From positions 1 through 64,000 of the forward strand of contig NZ_JAGPXY010000030.1 of NCBI RefSeq assembly GCF_018070325.1: a stretch of 64,000 nt of DNA, given 5' to 3'. This document shows, piece by piece, positions 40,199 to 52,623 of the stretch. Origin of the DNA: Micromonospora sp. H61. GTDB taxonomy: Bacteria > Actinomycetota > Actinomycetes > Mycobacteriales > Micromonosporaceae. The first letter of the stretch is position 1. The number at the start of each line of letters is the position of its first letter. The translations under genes were made by a program, and so were the position numbers. The notes under the pieces are model-generated. The model had not been told where the DNA came from. It saw only the letters and a list, made by a program, of their open reading frames with translations, and ran no database searches.

Positions 40199-41956
40199 GT
40201 GTCGACCTCGCCGCCCCCACCCTCCCCGAGTACGGCTGCCCGCCGGCCCAGCGCCGGCGGGGAGCTCTGGCGTGCGGTGAGCGGTCGGGTCGCTCGTGCG
40301 GTTGGTCGGGCACACCAGACCTGGCGCCGGTCGCTCCAGGTCCGGGTCGTGACCATCACGCTGGTCGCGTCCAGCCTGCTGGTCGGCGGGTTCGCGTTCC
40401 TGATCGCTGACAAGATCACCACCATCCTGCTCGACAGCGCTCGCAGCGACGTCCGGCAGCGGGTGACCAGCGGCGCCAGCTACGCGGCCAAGCAGGTCTC
40501 CTTCTACGGGCAGCCGCAGGAAGCGCAGCTCCAGGAGACCATCGACGGCACTGTCAACTACCTGGCCGGCGGCGACCCTCAGCAGACCAGCGGGGTGGTG
40601 GTGGCGATCACCGCCGACGACTATCCCAACGACATCCAGACGCGCACCTCCCCGTCGGCGAACGTGCAGTCGCTGATCAGCCCCGAGCTGCGGGCCGCGA
40701 TCGCCGACGGCAAGGTGGCCAGTCAGATCCGCACCGGGCGACTCACCGGCGAGACCACCAAATACCTGGTCTACGGCTCGCCGGTGCCCACCCGCTTCGG
40801 CCAGATCGAGCTCTACTATCTGGTCCCGTTGGGCCGGCAGGACGTCACCGCCGCCGACGCCCGCGCGACAGTGGTGGCCACCGGCGTCGCCCTGGTGATC
40901 CTGCTCGGGTTGCTCGCGGCGCTGGTCACCCGGCTGGTGGTAAACCCGGTCCGGGTCGCCGCACGAACCGCCCAGCGGCTCTCCGCGGGCCTGCTCGACC
41001 AGCGGATGGTGGTCAACGGCGAGGACGACCTGGCCCTGCTCGCCGCGTCGTTCAACCAGATGGCCACCAACCTGCAACGGCAGATCCTGCGCCTGGAGGA
41101 GATGTCCCGGTTGCAGCGCCGCTTCACCTCGGACGTCTCCCACGAGCTGCGTACCCCGCTGACCACTGTCCGGATGGCCGCCGACCTGATCTTCGCCGAG
41201 CGCGACGAGTTCGACCCGGCGGTCGCCCGCAGCGCCGAGCTGCTCCAGGCCGAGTTGGACCGATTCGAGGAACTGCTCACCGACCTGCTGGAGATCAGTC
41301 GGTTCGACGCGGGCTTCGCCATGCTGGATTCCGAGCCGACCGACCTGGTGCCGGTGGTGCACCGGGTGGTCGACCGGCTGGCTGGCCTGGCCGAGCGGGT
41401 GGGCGTACCGATCGAACTCGACCTGCCGGGCACGCCGGTCATCGCCGAGGTCGACCCGCGCCGGGTCGAGCGGGTGTTGCGCAACCTGGTCGGCAACGCC
41501 GTCGAGCACGGTGAGGCCCGCCCGGTGCTGATCACCCTCGGCATCGACGAGACCGCCGTGGCGATCACCGTCCGCGACCACGGTGTGGGGCTGAAGGTGG
41601 GCGAGGAGAAGCTGGTGTTCAACCGGTTCTGGCGGGCGGACCCGTCCCGGGCCCGGCAGACCGGGGGCACCGGGCTGGGCCTGTCGATCAGCCTGGAGGA
41701 CGCACGGCTGCACGGCGGCTGGCTGGAAGCGTGGGGTGCTCCCGGGCAGGGCGCGCAGTTCCGGCTCACCCTGCCGGCCCGTGCGGGCGATCGGCTGACC
41801 ACCTCACCGCTGCGGCTGGTGCCGGCCGACGCCGCCCTGCCGTTCGGCGGCCCCCGCGACGGTGGACCACTGGCCATCGGCCCCGGCACCGGCGGGGCAC
41901 TGGCGATCGGCCCGGCTCCGGCCGGAGACGGGCAGCGGACGGAGGTGCGCTCGTGA
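40199..41956 (+). CDS. mtrB: Sensor histidine kinase MtrB
   Basis: A kinase of 585 residues. A Pro-rich cytoplasmic start leads to the first membrane segment at about 50–70. An extracellular sensor of about 150 residues precedes the second segment at about 224–246. HAMP follows, then phosphoacceptor His315 in SDVSHELRTPL, and the ATPase domain with NLVGNAVEHGE and TGGTGLGLSI. It phosphorylates MtrA. LpqB, encoded by the next gene (four-base overlap), is known in mycobacteria to interact with the sensor part. A long C-terminal tail rich in Gly/Pro follows the kinase domain. Confidence 0.95.
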   Translation: MSTSPPPPSPSTAARRPSAGGELWRAVSGRVARAVGRAHQTWRRSLQVRVVTITLVASSLLVGGFAFLIADKITTILLDSARSDVRQRVTSGASYAAKQVSFYGQPQEAQLQETIDGTVNYLAGGDPQQTSGVVVAITADDYPNDIQTRTSPSANVQSLISPELRAAIADGKVASQIRTGRLTGETTKYLVYGSPVPTRFGQIELYYLVPLGRQDVTAADARATVVATGVALVILLGLLAALVTRLVVNPVRVAARTAQRLSAGLLDQRMVVNGEDDLALLAASFNQMATNLQRQILRLEEMSRLQRRFTSDVSHELRTPLTTVRMAADLIFAERDEFDPAVARSAELLQAELDRFEELLTDLLEISRFDAGFAMLDSEPTDLVPVVHRVVDRLAGLAERVGVPIELDLPGTPVIAEVDPRRVERVLRNLVGNAVEHGEARPVLITLGIDETAVAITVRDHGVGLKVGEEKLVFNRFWRADPSRARQTGGTGLGLSISLEDARLHGGWLEAWGAPGQGAQFRLTLPARAGDRLTTSPLRLVPADAALPFGGPRDGGPLAIGPGTGGALAIGPAPAGDGQRTEVRS

Positions 41957-43767
41957 GACGGCCGACTCTGCTCGGGACCCTCGGCGTGATGGTGCTGCTG
42001 GGCGCCGGCTGTGGCATCCCGGCGGCATCCGACGTGCGGGTGGACGGCAAGGGCGGCGCCGCGACCGAGGCCGGTGTGATCAGTCGGGGCAGCGAGCCAC
42101 CGACGCGGACGGCCAGCGGCAGCGTCAACGAGACGTTCGTCCGCAACTTCCTGTCCGCCGCCGCCGGCGAGCCGGATCGGGCGTACGAGCGGGTCAAGGC
42201 GTTCATCGCCCCGGAGGACAAGACCCGTCTACAGGACAAGAAGGGCAGCGAGGTCGCGCTGAACGTGGTCCGGCTGCGCGAGGCGGTCTACACCCTCAAC
42301 AGCGACTCGACCACGACCGTGAAGATCGCCGTGCAGCAGATCGGGGTGCTGCGGACCGACGGCACCCTGGCTCCACCCGTGGCGACCGAGACGGAGTACG
42401 AGTTCGGCCTGCGTAGCGCGTCCTTCAACGGCGGCGTCAACGATGACCGGGCCGGCCTCTACATCATCAACCCGCCCAACGTGCTGCTGCTCAGCGACAC
42501 CGCCCTTCGGGAGTTTTACCAGGACGAGACGATCTACTTCTGGAGTTCGGACCGCAGCCGCCTGGTGCCCGACCAGCGCTACCGGCCGCAGGCGGTGCCG
42601 GTCGAGCGGCAGGTCAACGAGGTGGTGAAGTGGCTGGTCGGCGGCCCCTCCGACTGGTTGCGGCCGGGAGTCGTCGGGCTGCCGGACCGCACCGAGCTGA
42701 TCAACAACGCCACCGGCGGCAACGGTCGGTGGGAGGTCAACCTGGACATGTCCGGTGACGACCAGAGCGGGATCGATCAGTTGATCACGCAGATCGCCTG
42801 GTCGTTGGGCGACCTCACCGGTCAGCTGGAGCTGAAGATCCGCAACAACGCGCAGCCCGTGGTGGACCTGGGCGAGCGCCGAGACTCCCAGGTGCTGTAT
42901 CCGTACGCCGCCAGCCCGCAGCGGTTCGGCGTGTACGACGGCGCGATCCACCCACTCGACTTCGAAGGCGAGCCCAGCGGCACGGTGCCGTTGACACCCG
43001 AGGCCAACCGTAACGTCGTTTCCGCCAGCCTCGGGCTGGCCAAGGACCGCCGGATCCTCGCCGCCATGATGGTCACCGGCAGCAGCAAGAACCGGTACCG
43101 ACTCGCCGTGGGCACGGGCGCCGACCCGGTCTCCGTGATCAGCCGCAGCGACACCGAATACTCCTCGATCGGCCGACCGGTCTGGCTGCGTACTGTCGAC
43201 AACCGCCCCAGCCGCGGCCTGGTGGTGGCCGACGGGCAGCTCTACCGGTTCGACGAGGCGGCCCGGATGTATCCGGTGCCGCTCAACCTGCCCTCCGCCG
43301 CGGTCACCGCGGTGGCCGCCGCGCTGGACGGCCAGCGGGTGGCGCTGATCGCCGGCGGCCGTCTCTACGTCGCCGCGGTCAACCTCGACGGCGGTGGGGC
43401 CTCCATCGGCCCGCCCCGAGAGCTGGTCACCTCGCTGACCAACCCGACGGCTGTCGACTGGGGCAGGGAGGACCAGCTGGTGGTGGCGGGGTCGGTCGGC
43501 CAGCCGGCGATCTACGAGATCAGTGTCGACGGCGCCCTGGAGACGCCGCTGCGGACCGACCTCGGCGCCAAGGTCACCCACCTGACCGCGTACCCGACCA
43601 ACCGCGGTGTGCGGGCGCCCAGCGGGGCGTACATGTACGAGGCGAACGGGGTGGCCTACCGCAGCAGCCCGTTCGAACGGATCGAGCCCGGCCGGGTACG
43701 CGACATCGCCCCGGTGCCGACCGGTGTCCGGCCGAGCAACCCGTCGGCGCCGTTCTTCCTCTACTGA
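41953..43767 (+). CDS. lpqB: Lipoprotein LpqB
   Basis: A lipoprotein of 604 residues. The signal peptide ends with Cys20 (LLGAGC). The next region includes SVNETFVRNFLSAAAG and LNVVRLREAVYTL, then a GerMN-like domain around FYFWSSDRSRLVPDQR-type residues at about 195–290, then a repeat-rich beta-propeller-like C-terminal half. It sits outside the membrane and modulates MtrB in mycobacteria. GTG 41953 overlaps mtrB by four bases, as in other Actinobacteria. Confidence 0.93.
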   Translation: MRRPTLLGTLGVMVLLGAGCGIPAASDVRVDGKGGAATEAGVISRGSEPPTRTASGSVNETFVRNFLSAAAGEPDRAYERVKAFIAPEDKTRLQDKKGSEVALNVVRLREAVYTLNSDSTTTVKIAVQQIGVLRTDGTLAPPVATETEYEFGLRSASFNGGVNDDRAGLYIINPPNVLLLSDTALREFYQDETIYFWSSDRSRLVPDQRYRPQAVPVERQVNEVVKWLVGGPSDWLRPGVVGLPDRTELINNATGGNGRWEVNLDMSGDDQSGIDQLITQIAWSLGDLTGQLELKIRNNAQPVVDLGERRDSQVLYPYAASPQRFGVYDGAIHPLDFEGEPSGTVPLTPEANRNVVSASLGLAKDRRILAAMMVTGSSKNRYRLAVGTGADPVSVISRSDTEYSSIGRPVWLRTVDNRPSRGLVVADGQLYRFDEAARMYPVPLNLPSAAVTAVAAALDGQRVALIAGGRLYVAAVNLDGGGASIGPPRELVTSLTNPTAVDWGREDQLVVAGSVGQPAIYEISVDGALETPLRTDLGAKVTHLTAYPTNRGVRAPSGAYMYEANGVAYRSSPFERIEPGRVRDIAPVPTGVRPSNPSAPFFLY

Positions 43768-43771
43768 CACG

Positions 43772-44479
43772 GTGAGCGGGCTCTGGGCGGACCTCGCCGA
43801 CCTGGTGCTGCCCGCCGACTGCGCCGGTTGTCGGGAGCGCCGACCCGGCCTGCGGCACGGGGTCTGCCCCGCCTGCGTCGTGGCGCTGGGTGCACTACGG
43901 CCACTGGCGGTCCGCCCCACCCCCGCCCCGCCGGGCCTGCCGTCCTGCGTCGCCCTCGGCCCGTACGCAGGTCCGCTGCGCGAGGCCCTGCTGGCGTACA
44001 AGGAACACGGCCGGCACGGGCTTGCTCGCCCGCTCGGCGCGCTGCTCGCCGAGGTCGTCGCGGCGGCCGTCGGTGGGGCCCGTCCGCTGGCGTTGGTTCC
44101 GGTCCCGGACACCGCGGCGGCGGCCCGGTCCCGCTACGGCGACCACCTCGACCGGCTGGCCCGGCACTGCGCGGCCCGGCTCAACCGGAGCGGCTGGGTG
44201 GTGCGGGTGCACCGTCCGTTGCGGGCGTCGCCCCGGCCCGACTCGGTCACCCTGGACAGCGCCGAGCGTGCGGCGGCGGCCGAGGCGGCATTCCAGCCCC
44301 GCTCGACCGGGCCGGTCCGGGGGCGTGCCGGGGGCGCGGCGCCGGTCGTGGTGCTGCTCGACGACATCGTCACCACCGGCGTGACCCTGGCCGCCGCGAG
44401 CCGGGTGCTGACCGCGACAGGATGGGCACCGAGTGTCGCGGTGGTGCTCGCGGCGACCGAGAAAAGACACCAGTCGTAA
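43772..44479 (+). CDS. ComF-family phosphoribosyltransferase-like protein
   Basis: A protein of 235 residues. An N-terminal zinc cluster (CAGC at about 17–20 and CPAC near 34–37) precedes a type I PRTase fold with the signature VVLLDDIVTTGVTLAA. ComF proteins take part in DNA uptake in competent bacteria; in Actinobacteria the gene always lies by lpqB and hpf and its role is not known. It starts four bases after lpqB. Confidence 0.88.
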   Translation: MSGLWADLADLVLPADCAGCRERRPGLRHGVCPACVVALGALRPLAVRPTPAPPGLPSCVALGPYAGPLREALLAYKEHGRHGLARPLGALLAEVVAAAVGGARPLALVPVPDTAAAARSRYGDHLDRLARHCAARLNRSGWVVRVHRPLRASPRPDSVTLDSAERAAAAEAAFQPRSTGPVRGRAGGAAPVVVLLDDIVTTGVTLAAASRVLTATGWAPSVAVVLAATEKRHQS

Positions 44480-44724
44480 CCGACAGTGTTTCCGTTTCAC
44501 CCGTTGGTGTATGAGCTGCGAAAAATCCTGGGCCGTCTCGGCAACATGGGGTGACTGCCGGGCAAACAGGAGTTAGCGTTTCGCTGTCGGGGGTAGGAGG
44601 TCGTTCCCACCACCCTCGGCGGTGAGAGGAGGCGTAGCCGTACCAACCGGTCGACGCCAGCGGGTCTCCCCACGGCGCGCGGCCGGGCAACCGGATCGAA
44701 GACCGTCCGAACAAGGGAGGTCAC

Positions 44725-45360
44725 GTGGACATCGTGGTCAAGGGCCGAAACGTCGAAGTGCCGGACCATTACCGGGTACACGTAGCCGAGAAACTCGCGA
44801 AGATCGAACGCTACGACCACAAACTCATTCGCGTTGATGTCGAGCTGTTTCACGAGCGCAATCCGCGCCAGGCCGACCACTGCCAGCGGGTGGAGATCAC
44901 CTGCGTTTCCCGGGGCCCGGTGATTCGGGCCGAAGCCTGCACGAACGACTTCTACAGCGCGCTCGACGCGGCCATCGCGAAGCTCGACACCCGGCTGCGC
45001 CGCGCGGCCGACCGCCGCCGCGTACACCGGGGCCGGCACGCGCCGATCTCCGTCGCCGAGGCCACAGCGGGCCTGCCGGTTGCGGACCTGGTGCCCAGCG
45101 CGCTGAGCGCGCCGAGCGATGGCGCCCGCGCCGGCACCGCGGTCGCGGAGCGGGTCGAAGAGGAGCAGGACGACCAGCCGTGGCACATCGCCCGGGAGAA
45201 GGTGCACCCGGCCGAGCCGATGACCATCGACGACGCGTTGTTCGAGATGGAGCTGGTCGGCCACGACTTCTACCTGTTCCAGGACAAGGAGTCCGGCCGC
45301 CCCAGCGTCGTCTACCGGCGCCACGCGTACGACTACGGCATCATTTCCCTCGCCACCTGA
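44725..45360 (+). CDS. hpf: Long-form ribosome hibernation promoting factor
   Basis: A protein of 211 residues: N-terminal S30AE domain (1–105, MDIVVKGRNVEVPDHYRVHV and NDFYSALDAAIAKLDTRL), a variable linker rich in Ala, and the C-terminal dimerisation domain (about 150–211, EPMTIDDALFEMELVGHDFYLF). Long HPF joins 70S ribosomes into inactive 100S dimers in stationary phase. AAGGGAGG precedes GTG 44725. The 245-base leader after comF holds no gene and probably contains its promoter. A short palindrome follows the stop. Confidence 0.95.
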   Translation: MDIVVKGRNVEVPDHYRVHVAEKLAKIERYDHKLIRVDVELFHERNPRQADHCQRVEITCVSRGPVIRAEACTNDFYSALDAAIAKLDTRLRRAADRRRVHRGRHAPISVAEATAGLPVADLVPSALSAPSDGARAGTAVAERVEEEQDDQPWHIAREKVHPAEPMTIDDALFEMELVGHDFYLFQDKESGRPSVVYRRHAYDYGIISLAT

Positions 45361-45376
45361 CCGGTAGCCGATCCGC

Positions 45377-45428
45377 GTCGACCACGGAGTTGTGGTGGGG
45401 AAACGCCCACCACAACTCCATGGTCCGT
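45377..45428. terminator. Family A palindrome (copy 3, short form) between convergent genes
   Basis: Twenty-base arms (GACCACGGAGTTGTGGTGGG at 45380–45399 with its complement at 45406–45425, one mismatch) close a six-base loop. The arms are the family A sequence but the element is only about 50 bases long. It lies between the ends of hpf and the GNAT gene and may terminate both. Confidence 0.8.
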
Positions 45429-46540
45429 CAGCGGACGTCGGCGGGGAGCAGCGCGAAGGTCAGGTCGTCCAGGCGGGTGCCGGCCAGCCCGGGCAGCCGG
45501 CCGCGCTGAAGGGCCTCGCGCCGAAAACCGACCCGCTCCAGCACCCGGTGCGAGGCGGTGTTGTCCGGCACCGTGCCGGCCGACAGCCGGGCGACACCGG
45601 CCGAGCCGAACGCCCAGCCCGCGAGCAACCGGACCGCTCGCGTCGCGTACCCCCGGCCGCGCCACTCCGGCAGCAACGCGTAGCCCACCGACGCCTCGCC
45701 GGCGGCCACGTCGGTGTACGACAAGCCGCAACTGCCCACGGGTTGGCCGCTGGCCACGTCCGTGATCAGCAACCTGGCGATCTCGCCGGTCAGCCAGCCG
45801 CTCTGCGCTTGACGACAACGCCGCTCCATCGCCTCGCGGGTCGGCGGCACCGGCGGCGCCTGGTTCGCCACCACCTCGGGTCGGCTGTGCAGCCGGTACA
45901 TCAGCGCCGCGTCGTCCGGACCGAGTGGGCGCAGCGCCACCACCTCGTCGGTGAGCACCCCGCCGGGCAGGTCGGGCAGCAGCCGGGCGGCAGGGCCGGG
46001 CGGATCACCGGCGACGCGTACCCAGGCCAGCAGGTCGTGCCGGCCCGCGTCCCGGGACGCACCGGCCGACCGGCGCAGACCCTCGTAGCGGAAGCCGGCG
46101 GCCAGCGCGACCCGCTGGCTCGGACCGTTCTCCGGTTCGGTGAGCAGCTCCAGGCGGGCCGCCCCGGCGGCGAACGCGTGCTCGCTCAGTGCGCGGGTCG
46201 CCGCGGTGGCCAGCCCGCGACCGCGCGCCGCCGGTCGCATCCAGTAACCGATCTCCAGCTGACCCCGAGCGGGCACCGGGTTGTTCAGCCCCACCGCGCC
46301 GAGCAGCCGATCGGTCGCGGGGTCCGCGACGGCGTACGCCGTGCCGCCGCCGGTCCAGGCCGCCGGGGCGCCGACGTCGATCCACCAGCGGGCGTCGGTC
46401 TCGGTGTACGGCGTCGGCAGGTTCGACACGAAGCGTTGAGTCAGCGGGTCCGCGCAGCCGTCCACCACGTCGGCGCTGTCCTCCGCGCGAAACGGGCGCA
46501 GCCGCACCCCGTGCGCCTCGACGACCGGCCGCGGATTCAT
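45428..46540 (-). CDS. Double-domain GNAT acetyltransferase (second of pair)
   Basis: A protein of 370 residues holding two GNAT domains in tandem: about 8–175 (with RPAARGRGLATAATRALSEHAF as acetyl-CoA site) and about 190–365 (LPEWRGRGYATRAVRLLAGWAF). Both resemble RimJ/RimL-type N-acetyltransferases. The target is unknown. ATG 46540 overlaps the stop of the preceding double-GNAT gene by four bases, so the two are co-expressed and supply four GNAT domains. Confidence 0.85.
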   Translation of the reverse strand: MNPRPVVEAHGVRLRPFRAEDSADVVDGCADPLTQRFVSNLPTPYTETDARWWIDVGAPAAWTGGGTAYAVADPATDRLLGAVGLNNPVPARGQLEIGYWMRPAARGRGLATAATRALSEHAFAAGAARLELLTEPENGPSQRVALAAGFRYEGLRRSAGASRDAGRHDLLAWVRVAGDPPGPAARLLPDLPGGVLTDEVVALRPLGPDDAALMYRLHSRPEVVANQAPPVPPTREAMERRCRQAQSGWLTGEIARLLITDVASGQPVGSCGLSYTDVAAGEASVGYALLPEWRGRGYATRAVRLLAGWAFGSAGVARLSAGTVPDNTASHRVLERVGFRREALQRGRLPGLAGTRLDDLTFALLPADVR

Positions 46541-47688
46541 CCCAGATCCTTCGCGAGAAGCGCCCCGACCCACACGTCCACCCGCTCGCCCCGGTGCTGC
46601 ACGCCACCCCGGGCGATTCCCTCGATCAGGAAGCCCGCCTTCTCCGCCGCCCGGCGGGAGGCGGTGTTGCCCACATTCGCCTTCCACTCGATCCGCGCCA
46701 GGCCCAACGTGCTGAAGCCCCAGGCGCTGACCGCTACCAGCGCGGCGGGCAGGTAGCCCCGGCCCCGGGCCGCCGGCGCGGTCATGAAGCCGGCGTCGGC
46801 CACCAGCGGGTCGGCGGGGGAGAGCCGCAGGTCGAGCGTGCCCGCGTACCTGTCGTCGGAGTCGGCGATCACGAAGCAGGCGGCGTCCCCCCGAGCCCAG
46901 GCGTCCCGGCCGTAAGCCTGGTAGCCCTGCGCGTCGGCGCGCTCGTACGGGTCCGGCACTGTCGTCCAGCGGATGCTCTCCGGGTCCCGACAGGTCTGCA
47001 CCACGGCGTCCAGGTCCTTCTCCTCCATGGGCCGCAGCCGCAGCTCGCCGGCCCCGGTCTCGGCGAACAGAACGGGCTGCGGGCGGCCGAAGACGGCGGC
47101 CCGCAGGGCGGCGAGGGTGCCCGGTCCGGCCGGACCGGTCGACCCGGCGGCAGGCACCTCGCCGGGCAGCAGCGAGCCGATCCAGCCGTCCGCGCTGCCG
47201 GGCAGCGCCGGGTTGGCCAGCCGCAACCTGCCGTCGATCCGGAAACCGGCCCGGAGGGCCACCAGCCGGGAGGCGTGGTTGCCCACCTCGGCCTGCCAGA
47301 CGAGCCGGCGAAGCCCGAGGCTGTCGAACGACCAGCGGGCCACCGCCCGGGTGGCCCGGACCGTCACGCCCCGACCACGCGCCCAGGGCGCCGTCCAGTA
47401 GCCGATCTCACCGGTGCCGTCCTTGTCGATCGAGATCAGCCCGCTGGAACCCAGCAGCTCCCCGGTGTCCGGGTCGCAGACCGCGAACGGTGCCCCGGTG
47501 CCCTCGGCCCAGGCCTTCCGGCTCATCTCGGTGACAAATCCGCTGGCGTGTTCCGGCCGGTACGGGCGCGGTACGTTGGTCCAACGCTGGATGTCCGGGT
47601 CCTGGCAGGCTCGGTGCACGGCCTCGGCGTCCGTCTCCCGCCAGGGCCGCAGCAGCAGGCCGTCCTCGATGATCTCCACGGGCTCCAC
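46537..47688 (-). CDS. Double-domain GNAT acetyltransferase (first of pair)
   Basis: A protein of 383 residues, again two RimJ/RimL-like domains: about 5–170 (APWARGRGVTVRATRAVARWSF) and about 205–380 (APAARGRGYLPAALVAVSAWGF). The start GTG 47688 (VEPVEIIEDG) is chosen because AGGA lies upstream and it gives a normal N-terminus; the frame is open 38 codons further. It is divergent from secA. Both genes likely arose by duplication of a double-domain ancestor. Confidence 0.85.
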   Translation of the reverse strand: MEPVEIIEDGLLLRPWRETDAEAVHRACQDPDIQRWTNVPRPYRPEHASGFVTEMSRKAWAEGTGAPFAVCDPDTGELLGSSGLISIDKDGTGEIGYWTAPWARGRGVTVRATRAVARWSFDSLGLRRLVWQAEVGNHASRLVALRAGFRIDGRLRLANPALPGSADGWIGSLLPGEVPAAGSTGPAGPGTLAALRAAVFGRPQPVLFAETGAGELRLRPMEEKDLDAVVQTCRDPESIRWTTVPDPYERADAQGYQAYGRDAWARGDAACFVIADSDDRYAGTLDLRLSPADPLVADAGFMTAPAARGRGYLPAALVAVSAWGFSTLGLARIEWKANVGNTASRRAAEKAGFLIEGIARGGVQHRGERVDVWVGALLAKDLG

Positions 47689-47856
47689 TCGTGCATCCTG
47701 CCGTAGCGTTCGCCGACGGCGTAACCGGATAACGTTTGGAGCGTGCGCAGGACGCGAGTTATGTCGGGTTCGGCGGGGTCGAGCACCGCCACCAGTGACC
47801 ATCGGGCCGATGGAGCGCCTACGATGGTTCGAGACTGTCTAGGGGAGCGTTGATCC

Positions 47857-50784
<2,928 letters not shown>

Positions 50785-50815
50785 CAAACAGCAGCTGCAC
50801 CGACAGCGTCTGACC

Positions 50816-50848
50816 GACGGGTCCCGGCCGACCAGGCCGGGGCCCGTC
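50816..50848 (+). terminator. Hairpin terminator after secA
   Basis: A 14-base stem (GACGGGTCCCGGCC / GGCCGGGGCCCGTC, one T–G position) with a five-base loop lies 31 bases after the secA stop and is followed by GTTGTCGTG. It also stands before the 3' end of the convergent Rv3235-like gene. Confidence 0.75.
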
Positions 50849-50888
50849 GTTGTCGTGTGAGCCTCGCCGGCGACCGGGGCAGGTGGGG

Positions 50889-51485
50889 TCAGAGCACGTG
50901 CAGGGCAACGCAGAGCCAGCGGCCCCGGCGATGTTCGAGGCGCAAAGCCATCGCCCAGCTTCGGCCGCCCGCGCCGGTGAGGACGGCTGCCGCCTCCACC
51001 GCGGCGCCGCGGGGCTCACAGACCCGCAGGCGTAGCAGCCGGACCAGTGGTCGGCCGCTACGGCGGCGGGACGTCCCGGCCCGGCCGGACGCGCGGGCGA
51101 GTTCGGTCAGCAGGTCGCCCGCGCGGGCCGGGTCGAGCAGCGCCCGCACCTGGGCCGGCGAGCGGTAGCCGTTGACCACCTCCAGGCAGGTGCCGACGAA
51201 GCGGTGCGCGGCTCGGGTGGTTTCCGGTGCGGTCGACGGCGGCAACGACGCAACCGGGTGGGTGGCGGCGGACCTGCTGGGCACCGGGCGCAGAGCTGCT
51301 CGCCGCTCCGGCGGCCGGACCGGGCTGGGACGGGTGGAGGCGAACAGGTCGAGGGCGAGTTGGCCGTCGGTCGGCGCCGGCCAGTACGACCCGTCGGTCT
51401 CGTCGGCGTACGGCGGGTCGAAGGGCGGGACGGGGCGCAGCCGAACGGGTGGTCGAGAGGGACCGGGTCGCGCTCCGCTCATCAT
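50889..51485 (-). CDS. Rv3235-family protein
   Basis: A protein of 198 residues. The first 95 are Pro/Arg-rich and low-complexity. The rest (HRFVGTCLEVVNGYRSPAQVRALLDP, then RPLVRLLRLRVCEPRGAAVEAAAVL and RSWAMALRLEHRRGRWLCVAL) matches the Rv3235/DUF6459 domain, a fold related to NTF2-like proteins. Function unknown; the gene is kept near secA in Actinobacteria. Two ATGs in succession (51485 and 51482) are possible starts, with AAGGGGGG upstream. Confidence 0.8.
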   Translation of the reverse strand: MMSGARPGPSRPPVRLRPVPPFDPPYADETDGSYWPAPTDGQLALDLFASTRPSPVRPPERRAALRPVPSRSAATHPVASLPPSTAPETTRAAHRFVGTCLEVVNGYRSPAQVRALLDPARAGDLLTELARASGRAGTSRRRSGRPLVRLLRLRVCEPRGAAVEAAAVLTGAGGRSWAMALRLEHRRGRWLCVALHVL

Positions 51486-51589
51486 GGCCCCCTTGATCTT
51501 GCGTTTGCCTTCGTTTGCCTCCGACAGTCTCGATTCTGGGCGACAGAACAGTCTCGGTCAATGGCTTCGTGGCGGCTTCCGCCCGTCTG

Positions 51590-51817
51590 CTACTCGGGAT
51601 CGCGGTCGACCAGCGGGTTGCTCTGCACCCAGTCTGCCGTTTCGTCATATTTGCGCGCTATGTACTCCTCCAGTCGAGCGCGCTCGACGCGCCACTGGCC
51701 GCGCCCGCCGATCTTGATCGCCGGCAGTTCGCCGCTGCGCACCATGTGGTAGACCTGCGAGTCCGACACGTTGAGTTCGGCGGCCACGTCGGAGAGCAGC
51801 AGGAACCTCGGCTCCAC
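51590..51817 (-). CDS. BldC/excisionase-like small DNA-binding protein
   Basis: A 75-residue protein with a MerR-type helix-turn-helix: LLLSDVAAELNVSDSQVYHMVRSGELPAIKIGG, then WRVERARLEEYIARKY. It is of the class that includes BldC and phage excisionase-like regulators, which bind direct repeats cooperatively. The start is GTG 51817 because GGGAG lies five bases upstream; upstream codons are open but unlikely. It lies beside the Rv3235-like gene, as in related genomes. Target not known. Confidence 0.85.
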   Translation of the reverse strand: MEPRFLLLSDVAAELNVSDSQVYHMVRSGELPAIKIGGRGQWRVERARLEEYIARKYDETADWVQSNPLVDRDPE

Positions 51818-52032
51818 AGAAACTCCCGGGGTTGATGTCGTTTGGCTCAGTTTGCCACCGACAGCCCTCGCCGCCCAGCACCGCACGTGGTTGGTGGCGG
51901 ACCGACCACGCGGGACACACCGGCCGGGAACTTCCTCCGGCCGGAGGCGGGGTGTATGACGGTCACGGCGTGCGGCATGATCTGCGCCCGTGCCGGCGGC
52001 CGCCGGTGGAGGACGACGCGGGGAGACGACCG

Positions 52033-52542
52033 GTGACCGACGAGCTTGTCCGGGTGTACGTGCCGGCGACCGTACCGATGCTGGCCCGGCTGCGTGCGGA
52101 GGGGCTGGCCGCCGATGAGGCGCACGCCGTGACTCCGGCGCTGCGCGAGTGGTACGCCGAGGGTGACGAGGAGGAGTTGGAGTACGTCGCCTTCACCCGG
52201 GCTGCCCAGGACGCCCTGCACCTGCTCCGGGCCGACCCGACCGCTCCCCGCCGCCGCGTCGTCATCTCGGTCGACCTGCCGTCGGCAGCGATCGGGCGTG
52301 GCGACGGTGAGTTGGGCTCCAGCACTGTGACGTTGACCGACGCCGTGCCGGTGGGCGCCGTCGCGGCCATCCACGTGGACGGCACGGACGCGGCCGAGCA
52401 GGTCGGCGCGGCGGCCGACGTGGTGGCCGAGGCGGCGGCTGGTGACCCGGACGCCCAGTTCACTGTCGACGGCGCCGAGGACCACGAGCTGGAGTGGTAC
52501 GACGTGACGGAGCTGGACCAGCTGCTAGGCGCGACCGACTGA
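52033..52542 (+). CDS. DUF6912-type conserved protein
   Basis: A protein of 169 residues starting LVRVYVPATVPMLARLRAEG and containing ALREWYAEGDEEELEYVAFTRAAQ and DHELEWYDVTELDQLL, the usual pattern of DUF6912, an actinobacterial family of unknown function. It has no signal or membrane segment. GTG 52033 has GGGAG at about -8. Divergent from the BldC-like gene with a 215-base spacer in which no promoter motif is clear. Confidence 0.8.
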   Translation: MTDELVRVYVPATVPMLARLRAEGLAADEAHAVTPALREWYAEGDEEELEYVAFTRAAQDALHLLRADPTAPRRRVVISVDLPSAAIGRGDGELGSSTVTLTDAVPVGAVAAIHVDGTDAAEQVGAAADVVAEAAAGDPDAQFTVDGAEDHELEWYDVTELDQLLGATD

Positions 52543-52623
52543 GCCGGGACGCCGCCCCAGCAGCAGCCGGACACCGGACGCCGGGCACGCCCACCTGGGC
52601 CGCACGCCGGCCTCGGTCAGGCG

